Shown here in pieces: positions 57,768 through 64,000 of a DNA stretch of 64,000 bases. Position 1 is the stretch's first letter. Each line of letters starts with the position of its first letter. This DNA comes from Neisseria lactamica. GTDB taxonomy: Bacteria > Pseudomonadota > Gammaproteobacteria > Burkholderiales > Neisseriaceae. The notes below the pieces were generated by a model. The model saw only the letters and a program-made list of their open reading frames with translations. It was not told the origin of the DNA and did not search any database. The DNA lies in the NCBI RefSeq assembly GCF_901482445.1, contig NZ_LR590477.1:434001-498000 (forward strand), written 5' to 3'. The position numbers were made by a program, and so were the translations under genes.

Positions 57768-57879
57768 ATGAAAAAATCACATTGACGGAGTGATTGCCGC
57801 TAGTGTGTGGTTCTTACGCCACGAACGCCATCATACCCAAGCCGTGCGTTTGCGTCAACATTGGCAACAAATTTGTTAA
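57768..57879 (+). pseudogene. Small ORF disrupted at an A6 tract
   Basis: GAAAGGAAACTTACAG precedes ATG 57768. As written it reads MKKSH and stops. With five instead of six A at 57771-57776 it reads MKNHIDGVIAASVWFLRHER followed by HHTQAVRLRQHWQQIC and a stop at 57877-57879. The length 112 bp (3n+1) shows the shift. The end overlaps the first HicA operator. Either a decayed gene or a slippage switch. Family unknown; the peptide is basic. Confidence 0.45.
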
Positions 57880-57915
57880 ATAATATTTGACAGTGCAACA
57901 AATTTGTTGTATTAT
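57866..57915 (+). promoter_or_regulatory. hicAB promoter and paired palindromic operators
   Basis: TTGACA (57887-57892), 17-bp spacer, TATTAT (57910-57915): a near-consensus promoter. A perfect 14-bp palindrome CAACAAATTTGTTG (57896-57909) fills the spacer. A second, AACAAATTTGTT (57866-57877), lies upstream with centres 31 bp apart, about three helical turns. Best explained as the operator pair for autoregulation by HicB or the HicAB complex. Confidence 0.82.
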
Positions 57916-57943
57916 ATCTTTACTGTATAGGAAAGGAGGTTAT

Positions 57944-58126
57944 ATGAAATACAGTGAGTTCAAACGATGGCTCGAAGCGCGGGGCGTGGAGTTCAAAAGC
58001 CAAAAGCGCGGCAGCCATTACAATCTCAGGCTTGGAGACAAAACGTCGGTTTTCCCGTTTCACGGCAGTAGGGAGATGGGTTCCGACCTGACGAACAAAA
58101 TCAAAAAAGATTTGGGATTGAAATAA
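57944..58126 (+). CDS. hicA: HicA mRNA interferase toxin
   Basis: 60 residues from ATG 57944 with AAAGGAGG upstream. MKYSEFKRWLEARGVEFKSQKRGSHYNLRLG has the dsRBD-like fold and the catalytic His of the G-S-H motif (near residue 25). Toxin gene first, antitoxin second, as usual for hicAB. Intact, so the locus is probably active. Confidence 0.9.
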   Translation: MKYSEFKRWLEARGVEFKSQKRGSHYNLRLGDKTSVFPFHGSREMGSDLTNKIKKDLGLK

Positions 58127-58182
58127 AAAGGGCAGCCCGAAAGGGCTGTCTGCACCGCAAACCGATTTTTACAAGGAAAACC

Positions 58183-58602
58183 ATGTTGAACTATCCCTAT
58201 ATCCTCACGCCCGACAGCAACGGCACGTTTTTGGTTACTTTCCCCGATATACCTGAAGCGGCAGCGGTTGGCGAAGACGAAGAAACTGCCGCCATTGAAG
58301 CATTGGACGGCTTGTTGTGTGCCCTGGACGGCTATTTTGACGACCGCCGCCCGATTCCCCTGCCTTCAATGCCGAAAGACGGGCAATATGCCGTTTCCCT
58401 GCCTGCTTTGGAAACCGCCAAGGTTCTGCTGCTGAATGAAATGTTGGCTCAAGGCGTACGTAAGGCGGAAATGGCGCGGCGTTTGGATGTGCATATGCCC
58501 CAAATCGACCGCCTGCTTGATTTGCGCCACAATACCAAAATCGATTTTTTGGAAAAAGCCGCCGCCAAACTGGGCAAGAAACTGAATATTGCCCTTTCTT
58601 AA
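58183..58602 (+). CDS. hicB: HicB antitoxin
   Basis: 139 residues. The N-terminal partial RNase H fold (LTPDSNGTFLVTFPDIPEAAAVGEDEETAAIEALDGLLCAL) binds HicA. The C-terminal helix-turn-helix (NEMLAQGVRKAEMARRLDVHMPQIDRLLDL) should bind the palindromic operators at 57866-57909. 56 bp after hicA. Intact, followed by a DUS terminator. Confidence 0.9.
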   Translation: MLNYPYILTPDSNGTFLVTFPDIPEAAAVGEDEETAAIEALDGLLCALDGYFDDRRPIPLPSMPKDGQYAVSLPALETAKVLLLNEMLAQGVRKAEMARRLDVHMPQIDRLLDLRHNTKIDFLEKAAAKLGKKLNIALS

Positions 58603-58628
58603 ACCTCTATTTCCTATACAGTGCCTAT

Positions 58629-58662
58629 GCCGTCTGAACCGTGGTTCAGGCGGTTTTTTTTT
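58629..58662 (+). terminator. Terminator after hicB
   Basis: GCCGTCTGAACC and GGTTCAGGCGGT arms with a short loop, then nine T. One arm is a full uptake sequence, the other a variant. Confidence 0.8.
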
Positions 58663-58701
58663 GCCAAACCGCGTGCTTGTCAGGCGGTTTCAGACGGCAT
58701 A

Positions 58702-58727
58702 AAAAAAGCCCGAAAAATCGGGCTTTT
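58702..58727. terminator. Bidirectional terminator
   Basis: AAAAAAAGCCCGA.AAA.TCGGGCTTTT: 6-bp GC stem flanked by A-tract and T-tract, able to act on both strands. It separates hicAB from the micropeptide unit. Confidence 0.75.
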
Positions 58728-58772
58728 GTGCTGAAAATGCTTGCGTCTTATGGTAGGCTACCGTGTAATTGC

Positions 58773-58801
58773 ACCTGTCGGTTGAACAAGAACCGGCAGG
58801 T
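58773..58801 (+). promoter_or_regulatory. Strong leader hairpin before the Ibs-like micropeptide
   Basis: ACCTGTCGGTT and AACCGGCAGGT pair over 11 bp around GAACAAG. A second copy of the ACCTGC motif (58810-58815) could give an alternative pairing. It lies 50 bp before the small hydrophobic ORF. A weak promoter may be TTGTGC/TATGGT (17-bp gap) at 58725-58753. Confidence 0.45.
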
Positions 58802-58851
58802 AAAACGCCAACCTGCAATCCCGCTGAAGGCACTTTCAAAGGAGACGGATC

Positions 58852-58914
58852 ATGATTAAGCTGATTTTAATCATCATCCTGCTTCTGATACTGAAAAGCG
58901 ATAGCTTGATGTAA
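58852..58914 (+). CDS. Ibs-like hydrophobic micropeptide (possible type I toxin)
   Basis: 20 residues, MIKLILIIILLLILKSDSLM, preceded by AAAGGAGACGG. Size, a start followed by an Ile/Leu-only core, and a short polar end resemble the Ibs toxins of E. coli (about 19 residues). Such peptides insert in the inner membrane and are held by a cis-antisense RNA. A structured leader precedes it and a hairpin GACGGGG/CCCCGTC (58925-58943) follows. No antisense promoter was identified. Confidence 0.55.
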   Translation: MIKLILIIILLLILKSDSLM

Positions 58915-58974
58915 CAGAAGACGCTGACGGGGCGGCAACCCCGTCGGCGGTTTCTAAAATATTAGGAGGTAATG

Positions 58975-59151
58975 ATGGCTCTGTCAAGAACGGAAATCCA
59001 AAAGCGAAGCGATGAGAAACGCGGTATCGTGCAGAAAAACTTCAAGCTGCCGTCTGAAACGGTGGAGCTGATTAAAACGGAGGCGGAAAGGCGGGGGGTG
59101 TCGCAAGCCGCGCTGATTGCCTTGGCGGTCAGGTCTTTTGCGGAGGCGTGA
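58975..59151 (+). CDS. Ribbon-helix-helix-like small protein, copy 1
   Basis: 58 residues (ALSRTEIQKRSDEKRGIVQK, NFKLPSETVELIKTEAERRG, VSQAALIALAVRSFAEA). The pattern short strand then two helices fits an Arc/MetJ-type DNA-binding fold. AGGAGGT lies 5 bp before the second ATG, favoured over the ATG at 58972. The start of the sequence is nearly repeated in the next gene. Possibly a repressor or antitoxin. Confidence 0.6.
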   Translation: MALSRTEIQKRSDEKRGIVQKNFKLPSETVELIKTEAERRGVSQAALIALAVRSFAEA

Positions 59152-59154
59152 AAA

Positions 59155-59337
59155 ATGGCAATGGCGAAAGCGGAAATCCAAAAACGAAGCGATGAAAAAC
59201 GGGGCGTGAAGCTTTGTTCGTTCAAGCTGAAGCAGGAAACGATAGCCAAACTGGAACAGGAGGCGGCAAAGGCGGGTTTGTCCAAAACGGCTTTGCTTGA
59301 AAGGCCGGTTGGGATTTGCAGGCGTTTGCAGATATGA
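59155..59337 (+). CDS. Ribbon-helix-helix-like small protein, copy 2, probable C-terminal frameshift
   Basis: 60 codons, paralogue of copy 1 (EIQKRSDEKRG identical; SFKLKQETIAKLEQEAAKAGLSKTALLE). The end (RPVGICRRLQI) no longer matches a helix, suggesting a late frameshift after about residue 49. It starts 3 bp after copy 1, as a tandem duplicate. Convergent with the MazF-like toxin gene. Confidence 0.5.
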   Translation: MAMAKAEIQKRSDEKRGVKLCSFKLKQETIAKLEQEAAKAGLSKTALLERPVGICRRLQI

Positions 59338-59338
59338 C

Positions 59339-59362
59339 AAGGGGCGCATTTTGCGCCCCATC
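59339..59362. terminator. Hairpin after the RHH pair
   Basis: GGGGCGCA and TGCGCCCC with a short TTT loop. No long T-tract, so activity is uncertain. 59363-59457 holds nothing else I can support. Confidence 0.5.
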
Positions 59363-59457
59363 ACACGCACGGACGGCTTGTCATCGCCTGTCGCCCGTGC
59401 GCGGCTGCCCATATTTCAGAACAGTCTTGCAAGCCCCTTTAAGGGAACGGTTTTATT

Positions 59458-59838
59458 CTAGTACAGTTTGAATGCCTTGGCAACGGCTGTTTTAATCGCC
59501 TGAAAATCCTCTTCACTGATTATTGGAATGCAGCGGTCGCGCCCTTTGGGTTTGTATCGGTCTAATCGTGCCAATCCGACTGTTGCCGTCATGTCGCATT
59601 TTGCCCAACATTGGATGTGCGGCTTGTCCGGTAAGGGGTTTTCACTCATTTTGTGGTGGTAGTCCGCCAAAGGGACAGGTTCTGTGCTGCTTAAGGGTAC
59701 GACCGTTACCAGTTTGCCGTTGTGCCTGTTTCGCGCTATGACGACAACAGGGCGTTTCTTGACCATTTCCGGTTCTTCATAACCGCGAAAGTCGCACATG
59801 ACAACCGAACGTTCCTGTGGTTGGAATTTTAAAGGCAT
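59458..59838 (-). CDS. MazF/PemK-family endoribonuclease toxin, no adjacent antitoxin
   Basis: 126 residues. RSVVMCDFRGYEEPEMVKKRPVVVIARN is the N-terminal beta motif; LVTVVPLSSTEP and CWAKCDMTATVGLARLDRYKP match the PemK/MazF fold. Usually a small antitoxin gene directly precedes such toxins; here the 40 bp upstream (59839-59880) hold none. The RHH-like genes at 58975 and 59155 lie on the other strand, convergent. Intact frame. Confidence 0.8.
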   Translation of the reverse strand: MPLKFQPQERSVVMCDFRGYEEPEMVKKRPVVVIARNRHNGKLVTVVPLSSTEPVPLADYHHKMSENPLPDKPHIQCWAKCDMTATVGLARLDRYKPKGRDRCIPIISEEDFQAIKTAVAKAFKLY

Positions 59839-59981
59839 TAGCCGCTCCTGACGATGACAGGCGGCTATTATAGCAGTTCTTAATGGATGTATTTTGAAAT
59901 GTTGAAACGCTATGACGCCAGAAAAATCAGGCGGCTTTTAATCGGCTGTCAAAAAAACGGCAAAAGTTTCACACACCGGCG

Positions 59982-61193
59982 TTACTCTTGTTGTGAATTG
60001 CCCATCATCGTCAAAATGACATTTCCCCATTTTTCTAATGCTTCTCCCCGCTCTTTCAGCAGTTCGGAACGGTTGTAGGCGGTTTGCGTTTTTGTGCCGA
60101 GAGAGTGTGCAAGCAGTTTCTCGGCAACGTCGTTGTCGATGTTCAACTCTTCGCGCAAATACGTTCTGGCAAGGCTTCTCAAGCCGTGGGCGGTCGTTTT
60201 CAAGCCTGCACGCTGCATTGCCATACGCGGAGCTTCCCTGTTGATGTGGCTTCGGTAATTGTAGCTTTCAAACAGATATACGCCGTTCACGTTCAGTTCC
60301 CGCGCCTGCTGCAATATCAGCTTCATAGCAGTGGAGAGGGGGACGATATGCTCTCTGCGTTCTTTTTTCCGTTCCGCCGGTATAATCCACTGACCCGATT
60401 TCTCATCTATTTCATCCCATCGTGCCAGTGCGGTTTCTTGTACGCGCGTCATAGTCAGCAGCAGCCAATAGATAGCAAGCCGTGTCGTCGGCGTGATTTT
60501 CAGGCGGTTGGTCGGATTGGCAAACCCGTTGCGCTGCTCTAAAAAATCTATCAGGAGCGGAAGCTCTGAAGGGGGTAGGGCTGCCATATGCTGATTTTTT
60601 GGTTTTTCAAACACCTGTTTGCCGATTTGTAAAACAGGGTTATACTCAATCAGTCCGCTGCCCACGGCATAGGAAAAAACCAGATTCAGGCTGTTTTTAG
60701 TTTTCCGCAAGCTGTCGGCAATGCCACGCTGCTCCATAATGCGCAAGCATTCGACAACATCTATCGTCTTGATTTGTCTTATATCGCGGTTTCCAATAAC
60801 GGGGAAAATATACCGCTCAAAATTGCGCATAACTTGGACTGTATATTTTTCAGCCATATCCTTGCGCCATTTTCCGTGCCATTCACGGGCGATTTTCTCC
60901 AAGGTGTATGCCGTCCGTACCTTTACACGTTTGATGTTTTGCCCCAACGCGAGCTTCCGCTTCTGTTCGTCCCGCCATTCCCGCGCCTGCACGAGACTGA
61001 ATAGGGGATACGCGCCCAATGTCAGCGTTTGCGGTTTACCGTTTTCGCCGTTGAAAGAAAACCGCCAAACCTTAGATCCGTTCGGCTTAACCCATAACGC
61101 CAGCCCGCCGCCATCCGCCAGCTTGTACAGCCTGTCTTTGGGCTTGGCGTTTTTTACTTGGGCGGCAGTAAGTGGGGTGATTATTTTTGGCAT
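59982..61193 (-). CDS. int: P4-type tyrosine-recombinase integrase
   Basis: 403 residues. The N-terminus (LTAAQVKNAKPKDRLYKLADGGGLALWVKPNGSKVWRFSF) is the DUF4102 arm-binding domain. The catalytic part has TRVQETALARWDEID (first Arg), TAHGLRSLARTYL (H-x-x-R) and LAHSLGTKTQTAYNRSE (final Tyr in AYNR). It integrates into tRNA 3' ends; tRNA-Ser ends 175 bp upstream of the gene, the expected geometry. Apparently functional. 59839-59981 holds no gene I can support. Confidence 0.93.
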   Translation of the reverse strand: MPKIITPLTAAQVKNAKPKDRLYKLADGGGLALWVKPNGSKVWRFSFNGENGKPQTLTLGAYPLFSLVQAREWRDEQKRKLALGQNIKRVKVRTAYTLEKIAREWHGKWRKDMAEKYTVQVMRNFERYIFPVIGNRDIRQIKTIDVVECLRIMEQRGIADSLRKTKNSLNLVFSYAVGSGLIEYNPVLQIGKQVFEKPKNQHMAALPPSELPLLIDFLEQRNGFANPTNRLKITPTTRLAIYWLLLTMTRVQETALARWDEIDEKSGQWIIPAERKKERREHIVPLSTAMKLILQQARELNVNGVYLFESYNYRSHINREAPRMAMQRAGLKTTAHGLRSLARTYLREELNIDNDVAEKLLAHSLGTKTQTAYNRSELLKERGEALEKWGNVILTMMGNSQQE

Positions 61194-61336
61194 TTTTGTG
61201 GTACGGGGGAAAGTGGTTAAAACGTACCATAAAACATACCATAAAAAAACGGTAACGGATAGTAATCAATGGTAACGTAGGGTAATAGGTTGTAGCTGAT
61301 TTTACGCAATAAAATCAATACGTAAGTAACAAAAAA

Positions 61337-61360
61337 TCCCAAACTGTAAAAGTTTGGGAT
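61337..61360 (-). terminator. Terminator of the tRNA-Ser gene
   Basis: ATCCCAAACT and AGTTTGGGAT pair over 10 bp; on the minus strand it is followed by TTTTTTG. It lies 8 bp past the tRNA 3' end. Confidence 0.8.
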
Positions 61361-61367
61361 TCGTATT

Positions 61368-61458
61368 TGGCAGAGAGGAAGGGATTCGAACCCTCGATAC
61401 GCTATTCACGTATACACGCTTTCCAGGCGTGCGACTTAAACCACTCATCCACCTCTCT
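61368..61458 (-). tRNA. tRNA-Ser (GGA)
   Basis: Minus strand. Acceptor AGAGAGG pairs with CCTCTCT, discriminator G and encoded CCA. The anticodon loop CTGGAAA sits in the stem CACGC/GCGTG, giving GGA. A long variable arm is present and GGTTCGAATCC marks the T-loop. Likely target of the neighbouring integrase. Confidence 0.94.
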
Positions 61459-61496
61459 AATGGCGGAAATTATCCCAATCGGGATAATTTGTTATT

Positions 61497-61583
61497 TGGT
61501 GCCCAAGAGAAGACTCGAACTTCCACACCCGTGAGGATACCAGCACCTGAAGCTGGCGCGTCTACCAATTCCGCCACCTGGGC
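61497..61583 (-). tRNA. tRNA-Leu (CAG), copy 1
   Basis: Minus strand. GCCCAGG pairs with CTTGGGC, then A and encoded CCA. Loop TTCAGGT in stem CCAGC/GCTGG gives anticodon CAG. Variable arm and T-loop GTTCGAGTC are as in tRNA-Leu. Confidence 0.94.
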
Positions 61584-61618
61584 AATCTAAATATTGAAAT
61601 AAAGCAAAGCATTTGATT

Positions 61619-61705
61619 TGGTGCCCGGGAGAAGACTCGAACTTCCACACCCGTGAGGATACCAGCACCTGAAGCTGGCGCGTCTACCAATTCCGCCACC
61701 CGGGC
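61619..61705 (-). tRNA. tRNA-Leu (CAG), copy 2
   Basis: Minus strand, upstream of copy 1 on the same strand. Same body as copy 1; the acceptor is GCCCGGG with CCCGGGC, a compensated change. Probably cotranscribed in the order Leu2-Leu1-Ser. Confidence 0.94.
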
Positions 61706-61779
61706 TTTGCTTTATTGAGTATTTTGCGGTACAGTGTGCCTCCGCAAAAGAAGTCGCTATTATATAGTCCATAAAAAGA

Positions 61780-64000
61780 ATGTCAACGGTCAAAATGAAT
61801 AAAAATATTAAATTTTTAAATTTACGGGAAAAAGACCCGTTTTTAAGTCGTGAAAAACAGCGTTACGAGCATCCTTTGCCCAGTCGGGAATGGATTGTCG
61901 AGCTGCTTGAACGTAAAGGTGTACCTTCAAAAATCGAATCGCTTGCGCGCGAGCTTTCGATTACGGAAGACGAGTATGTCTTTTTTGAACGCCGTCTGAA
62001 GGCGATGGCGCGGGACGGTCAGGTTTTAATCAACCGCCGGGGCGCGGTTTGCGCGGCGGACAAATTGGATTTGGTCAAATGCTGTGTCGAGGCGCACAAA
62101 GACGGCTTCGGTTTCGCCGTGCCGCTCACGCCCGCCAAAGACGGTGATTTTGTTTTGTACGAACGCCAGATGCGCGGCATTATGCACGGCGATATTGTCA
62201 CTGTTCGTCCTGCCGGCATCGACCGCAGGGGGCGGCGGGAAGCGGTGGTTTTGGATATTGTCGAACGCGCGCAAAGCAAAGTGGTCGGGCGTTTCTATAT
62301 GGATCGCGGCGTGGCGGTTTTGGAAGCGGAAGACAAACGCCTGAACCAAAGCATTGTCTTGGAACCCGACAGCGTGGCGCGTTTCAAGCCCGAATCCGGT
62401 CAGGTCATCGTCGGTGAAATCGAGGCTTATCCTGAAGCAAACCGCCCGGCAGTGGCGAAAATCATCGAAGTTTTGGGCGATTATGCCGACAGCGGTATGG
62501 AAATCGAAATCGCCGTGCGTAAACACCATTTGCCGCACCAATTCAGTGAAGCGTGTGCCAAAGCCGCGAAAAAAATCCCCGGCCATGTACGCAAAAGCGA
62601 TTTGAAAGGCCGCGTCGATTTGCGCGATTTGCCTTTGGTAACGATAGACGGCGAAACGGCGCGCGATTTCGACGATGCGGTGTTTGCCGAGAAAATCGGG
62701 CGCAATTACCGTTTGGTCGTGGCGATTGCCGATGTCAGCCATTATGTCCGTCCCGATGATGCGATCGATATGGACGCGCAGGAACGCAGTACCAGCGTTT
62801 ATTTCCCGCGCCGTGTGATTCCGATGCTGCCGGAAAACCTGTCCAACGGCATTTGCTCGCTCAATCCGGATGTGGAGCGTTTGTGTATGGTGTGCGATAT
62901 GACCGTCACTTACGCGGGCAATGTCAAGGAATATCAATTTTATCCCGCCGTGATGCGCTCCCACGCAAGGCTGACTTACAACCAAGTTTGGAAATGGCTT
63001 TCAGACGGCATCGGGCATCCGTTCAAAACCCAAATCGACACGCTTTATAAGCTGTTTAAAATTTTGCAGAAAAAACGTCTGGCGCGCGGGGCGGTGGAGT
63101 TTGAAAGCATAGAAACGCAAATGCTTTTCGACGGCAACGGCAAGATTGAAAAAATCGTGCCCGTTGTCCGCAACGATGCCCACAAGCTGATTGAGGAATG
63201 TATGTTGGCGGCAAACGTTTGCGCGGCGGATTTTCTGTTGAAAAACAAGCATACCGCATTGTTCCGCAACCATTTGGGCCCCACGCCCGAAAAACTCGCC
63301 GCCTTGCGCGAACAGCTCGGTCTGTTGGGGCTTCAACTTGGCGGCGACAACAACCCGTCGCCGAAAGACTATGCCGCGCTTGCCGGACAATTCAAAGGCA
63401 GGCCGGATGCCGAGTTGCTGCAAGTGATGATGTTGCGCTCTATGCGGCAGGCGGTTTACGAACCGCATTGCGAAGGGCATTTCGGTTTGGCTTATGAAGC
63501 ATATGCCCATTTTACTTCGCCTATTCGCCGTTATCCTGATTTAACCGTCCACCGCGCCATCAAGGCGATTTTAAATGGACAAAATTATGAACCGGGTAAA
63601 AGCTGGCAGGCTTTGGGCGTGCATACTTCGTTTTGCGAACGCCGTGCCGACGATGCCGCCCGCGATGTGGAAAATTGGCTGAAAACTTATTATATGCGCG
63701 ATAAGGTCGGCGAAATATTTGAAGGCAAAATTTCGGGAGTGGCAAATTTTGGAATATTTGTGACTTTGGACGATATTTATATCGACGGTTTGGTACATAT
63801 CAGCGATTTGGGCGAAGATTATTTCAACTTCCGCCCCGAAATTATGGCGATAGAGGGCGAACGCAGCGGCATCCGTTTCAATATGGGGGACAGGGTTGCC
63901 GTCCGGGTCGCGCGCGCCGATTTGGATGACGGAAAAATCGATTTTGTCCTGATTGCAGGCGGAAGCGGCAGGCGGCGGAAGGTCAAATCATCCGCATCTG
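61780..64000 (+). CDS. rnr: Ribonuclease R (partial, runs off the right edge)
   Basis: 3'-5' exoribonuclease of the RNB family that degrades structured RNA. Start ATG 61780 (MSTVKMNKNIKFLNLREKDPF); an ATG at 61795 is also possible. An N-terminal winged-helix part (SREWIVELLERKGVPSKIESLARELSITEDEY) and cold-shock domains precede the catalytic DGETARDFDDAVFAE (acidic residues). HFTSPIRRYPDLTVHRAIKA and an S1 domain (GKISGVANFGIFVTLDDIYIDGLVHIS) follow. The lysine-rich tail lies beyond the window. 61706-61779 holds nothing further I can support. Confidence 0.92.
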   Translation, partial: MSTVKMNKNIKFLNLREKDPFLSREKQRYEHPLPSREWIVELLERKGVPSKIESLARELSITEDEYVFFERRLKAMARDGQVLINRRGAVCAADKLDLVKCCVEAHKDGFGFAVPLTPAKDGDFVLYERQMRGIMHGDIVTVRPAGIDRRGRREAVVLDIVERAQSKVVGRFYMDRGVAVLEAEDKRLNQSIVLEPDSVARFKPESGQVIVGEIEAYPEANRPAVAKIIEVLGDYADSGMEIEIAVRKHHLPHQFSEACAKAAKKIPGHVRKSDLKGRVDLRDLPLVTIDGETARDFDDAVFAEKIGRNYRLVVAIADVSHYVRPDDAIDMDAQERSTSVYFPRRVIPMLPENLSNGICSLNPDVERLCMVCDMTVTYAGNVKEYQFYPAVMRSHARLTYNQVWKWLSDGIGHPFKTQIDTLYKLFKILQKKRLARGAVEFESIETQMLFDGNGKIEKIVPVVRNDAHKLIEECMLAANVCAADFLLKNKHTALFRNHLGPTPEKLAALREQLGLLGLQLGGDNNPSPKDYAALAGQFKGRPDAELLQVMMLRSMRQAVYEPHCEGHFGLAYEAYAHFTSPIRRYPDLTVHRAIKAILNGQNYEPGKSWQALGVHTSFCERRADDAARDVENWLKTYYMRDKVGEIFEGKISGVANFGIFVTLDDIYIDGLVHISDLGEDYFNFRPEIMAIEGERSGIRFNMGDRVAVRVARADLDDGKIDFVLIAGGSGRRRKVKSSAS

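Noticed and set aside
59887..60078. 63-codon plus-strand frame by the integrase end
   Set aside because: No ribosome site, mostly overlaps the integrase antisense.

Overview
The window is chromosomal DNA of a Neisseria species of the meningitidis/gonorrhoeae/lactamica group. The 12-mer DNA uptake sequence ATGCCGTCTGAA recurs throughout, often as inverted pairs that double as terminators. Two Correia repeat enclosed elements are present (1506-1612 and 34964-35118), and the housekeeping genes read as neisserial. The species cannot be fixed from sequence alone.

Layout. 1-1404: 5' part of an SbmA/YddA-type ABC exporter (minus). 1798-3491: a three-lipoprotein operon (CsgG-like, DUF4810-like, DUF799/GNA1162-like) with a recognisable promoter. 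3692-6758: a short-chain dehydrogenase homologue with a Tyr-to-Phe change in the catalytic motif, then a squalene-forming pair (HpnE, HpnD). 6929-11820: an Fe-S assembly neighbourhood (hscA, fdx, iscX) interrupted by a frameshifted GIY-YIG gene, an ankyrin protein and an unknown gene. 11884-17620: hslR, accA, tilS, a SpoU methyltransferase, two small envelope genes and mpl. 17827-22710: bioB, a small membrane gene inserted in a duplicated bioB 3' end, a CapA-like protein and ilvD. 22882-30976: the assimilatory sulfate operon cysG-H-D-N-J-I (minus). 31274-34812: cytochrome b561-like protein, NnrD and TypA.

From about 35.1 kb to the tRNA-Ser at 61.4 kb lies a defective prophage of contractile-tail type, ending in a P4-type integrase beside tRNA-Ser(GGA). 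It holds a giant polyvalent protein (frameshifted, then truncated), a 5'-truncated portal, MuF-like head protein, prohead protease, cement protein, DUF2184 capsid, connectors, tail sheath, tail tube and a truncated tail gene. Terminase, tape measure, baseplate, fibres and lysis genes are not seen. Two sharp recombination junctions (about 43.29 kb and 56.91 kb) explain part of the loss. Accessory material includes two antirepressors (KilA-N and BRO) each preceded by a C4-type antisense RNA leader, a HicAB toxin-antitoxin pair with palindromic operators, an Ibs-like hydrophobic micropeptide, an orphan MazF/PemK toxin, a soluble-plus-membrane gene cassette with a degenerate second copy, and an unexplained array of structured hairpin units with tiny ORFs at 44.6-45.3 kb. 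After the prophage come tRNA-Ser, two near-identical tRNA-Leu(CAG) genes and the 5' part of rnr (RNase R), which runs off the right edge.

Family names (DUF numbers, LPD, PBECR, C4, Correia) are assigned by recognition of the sequence, not by a search.
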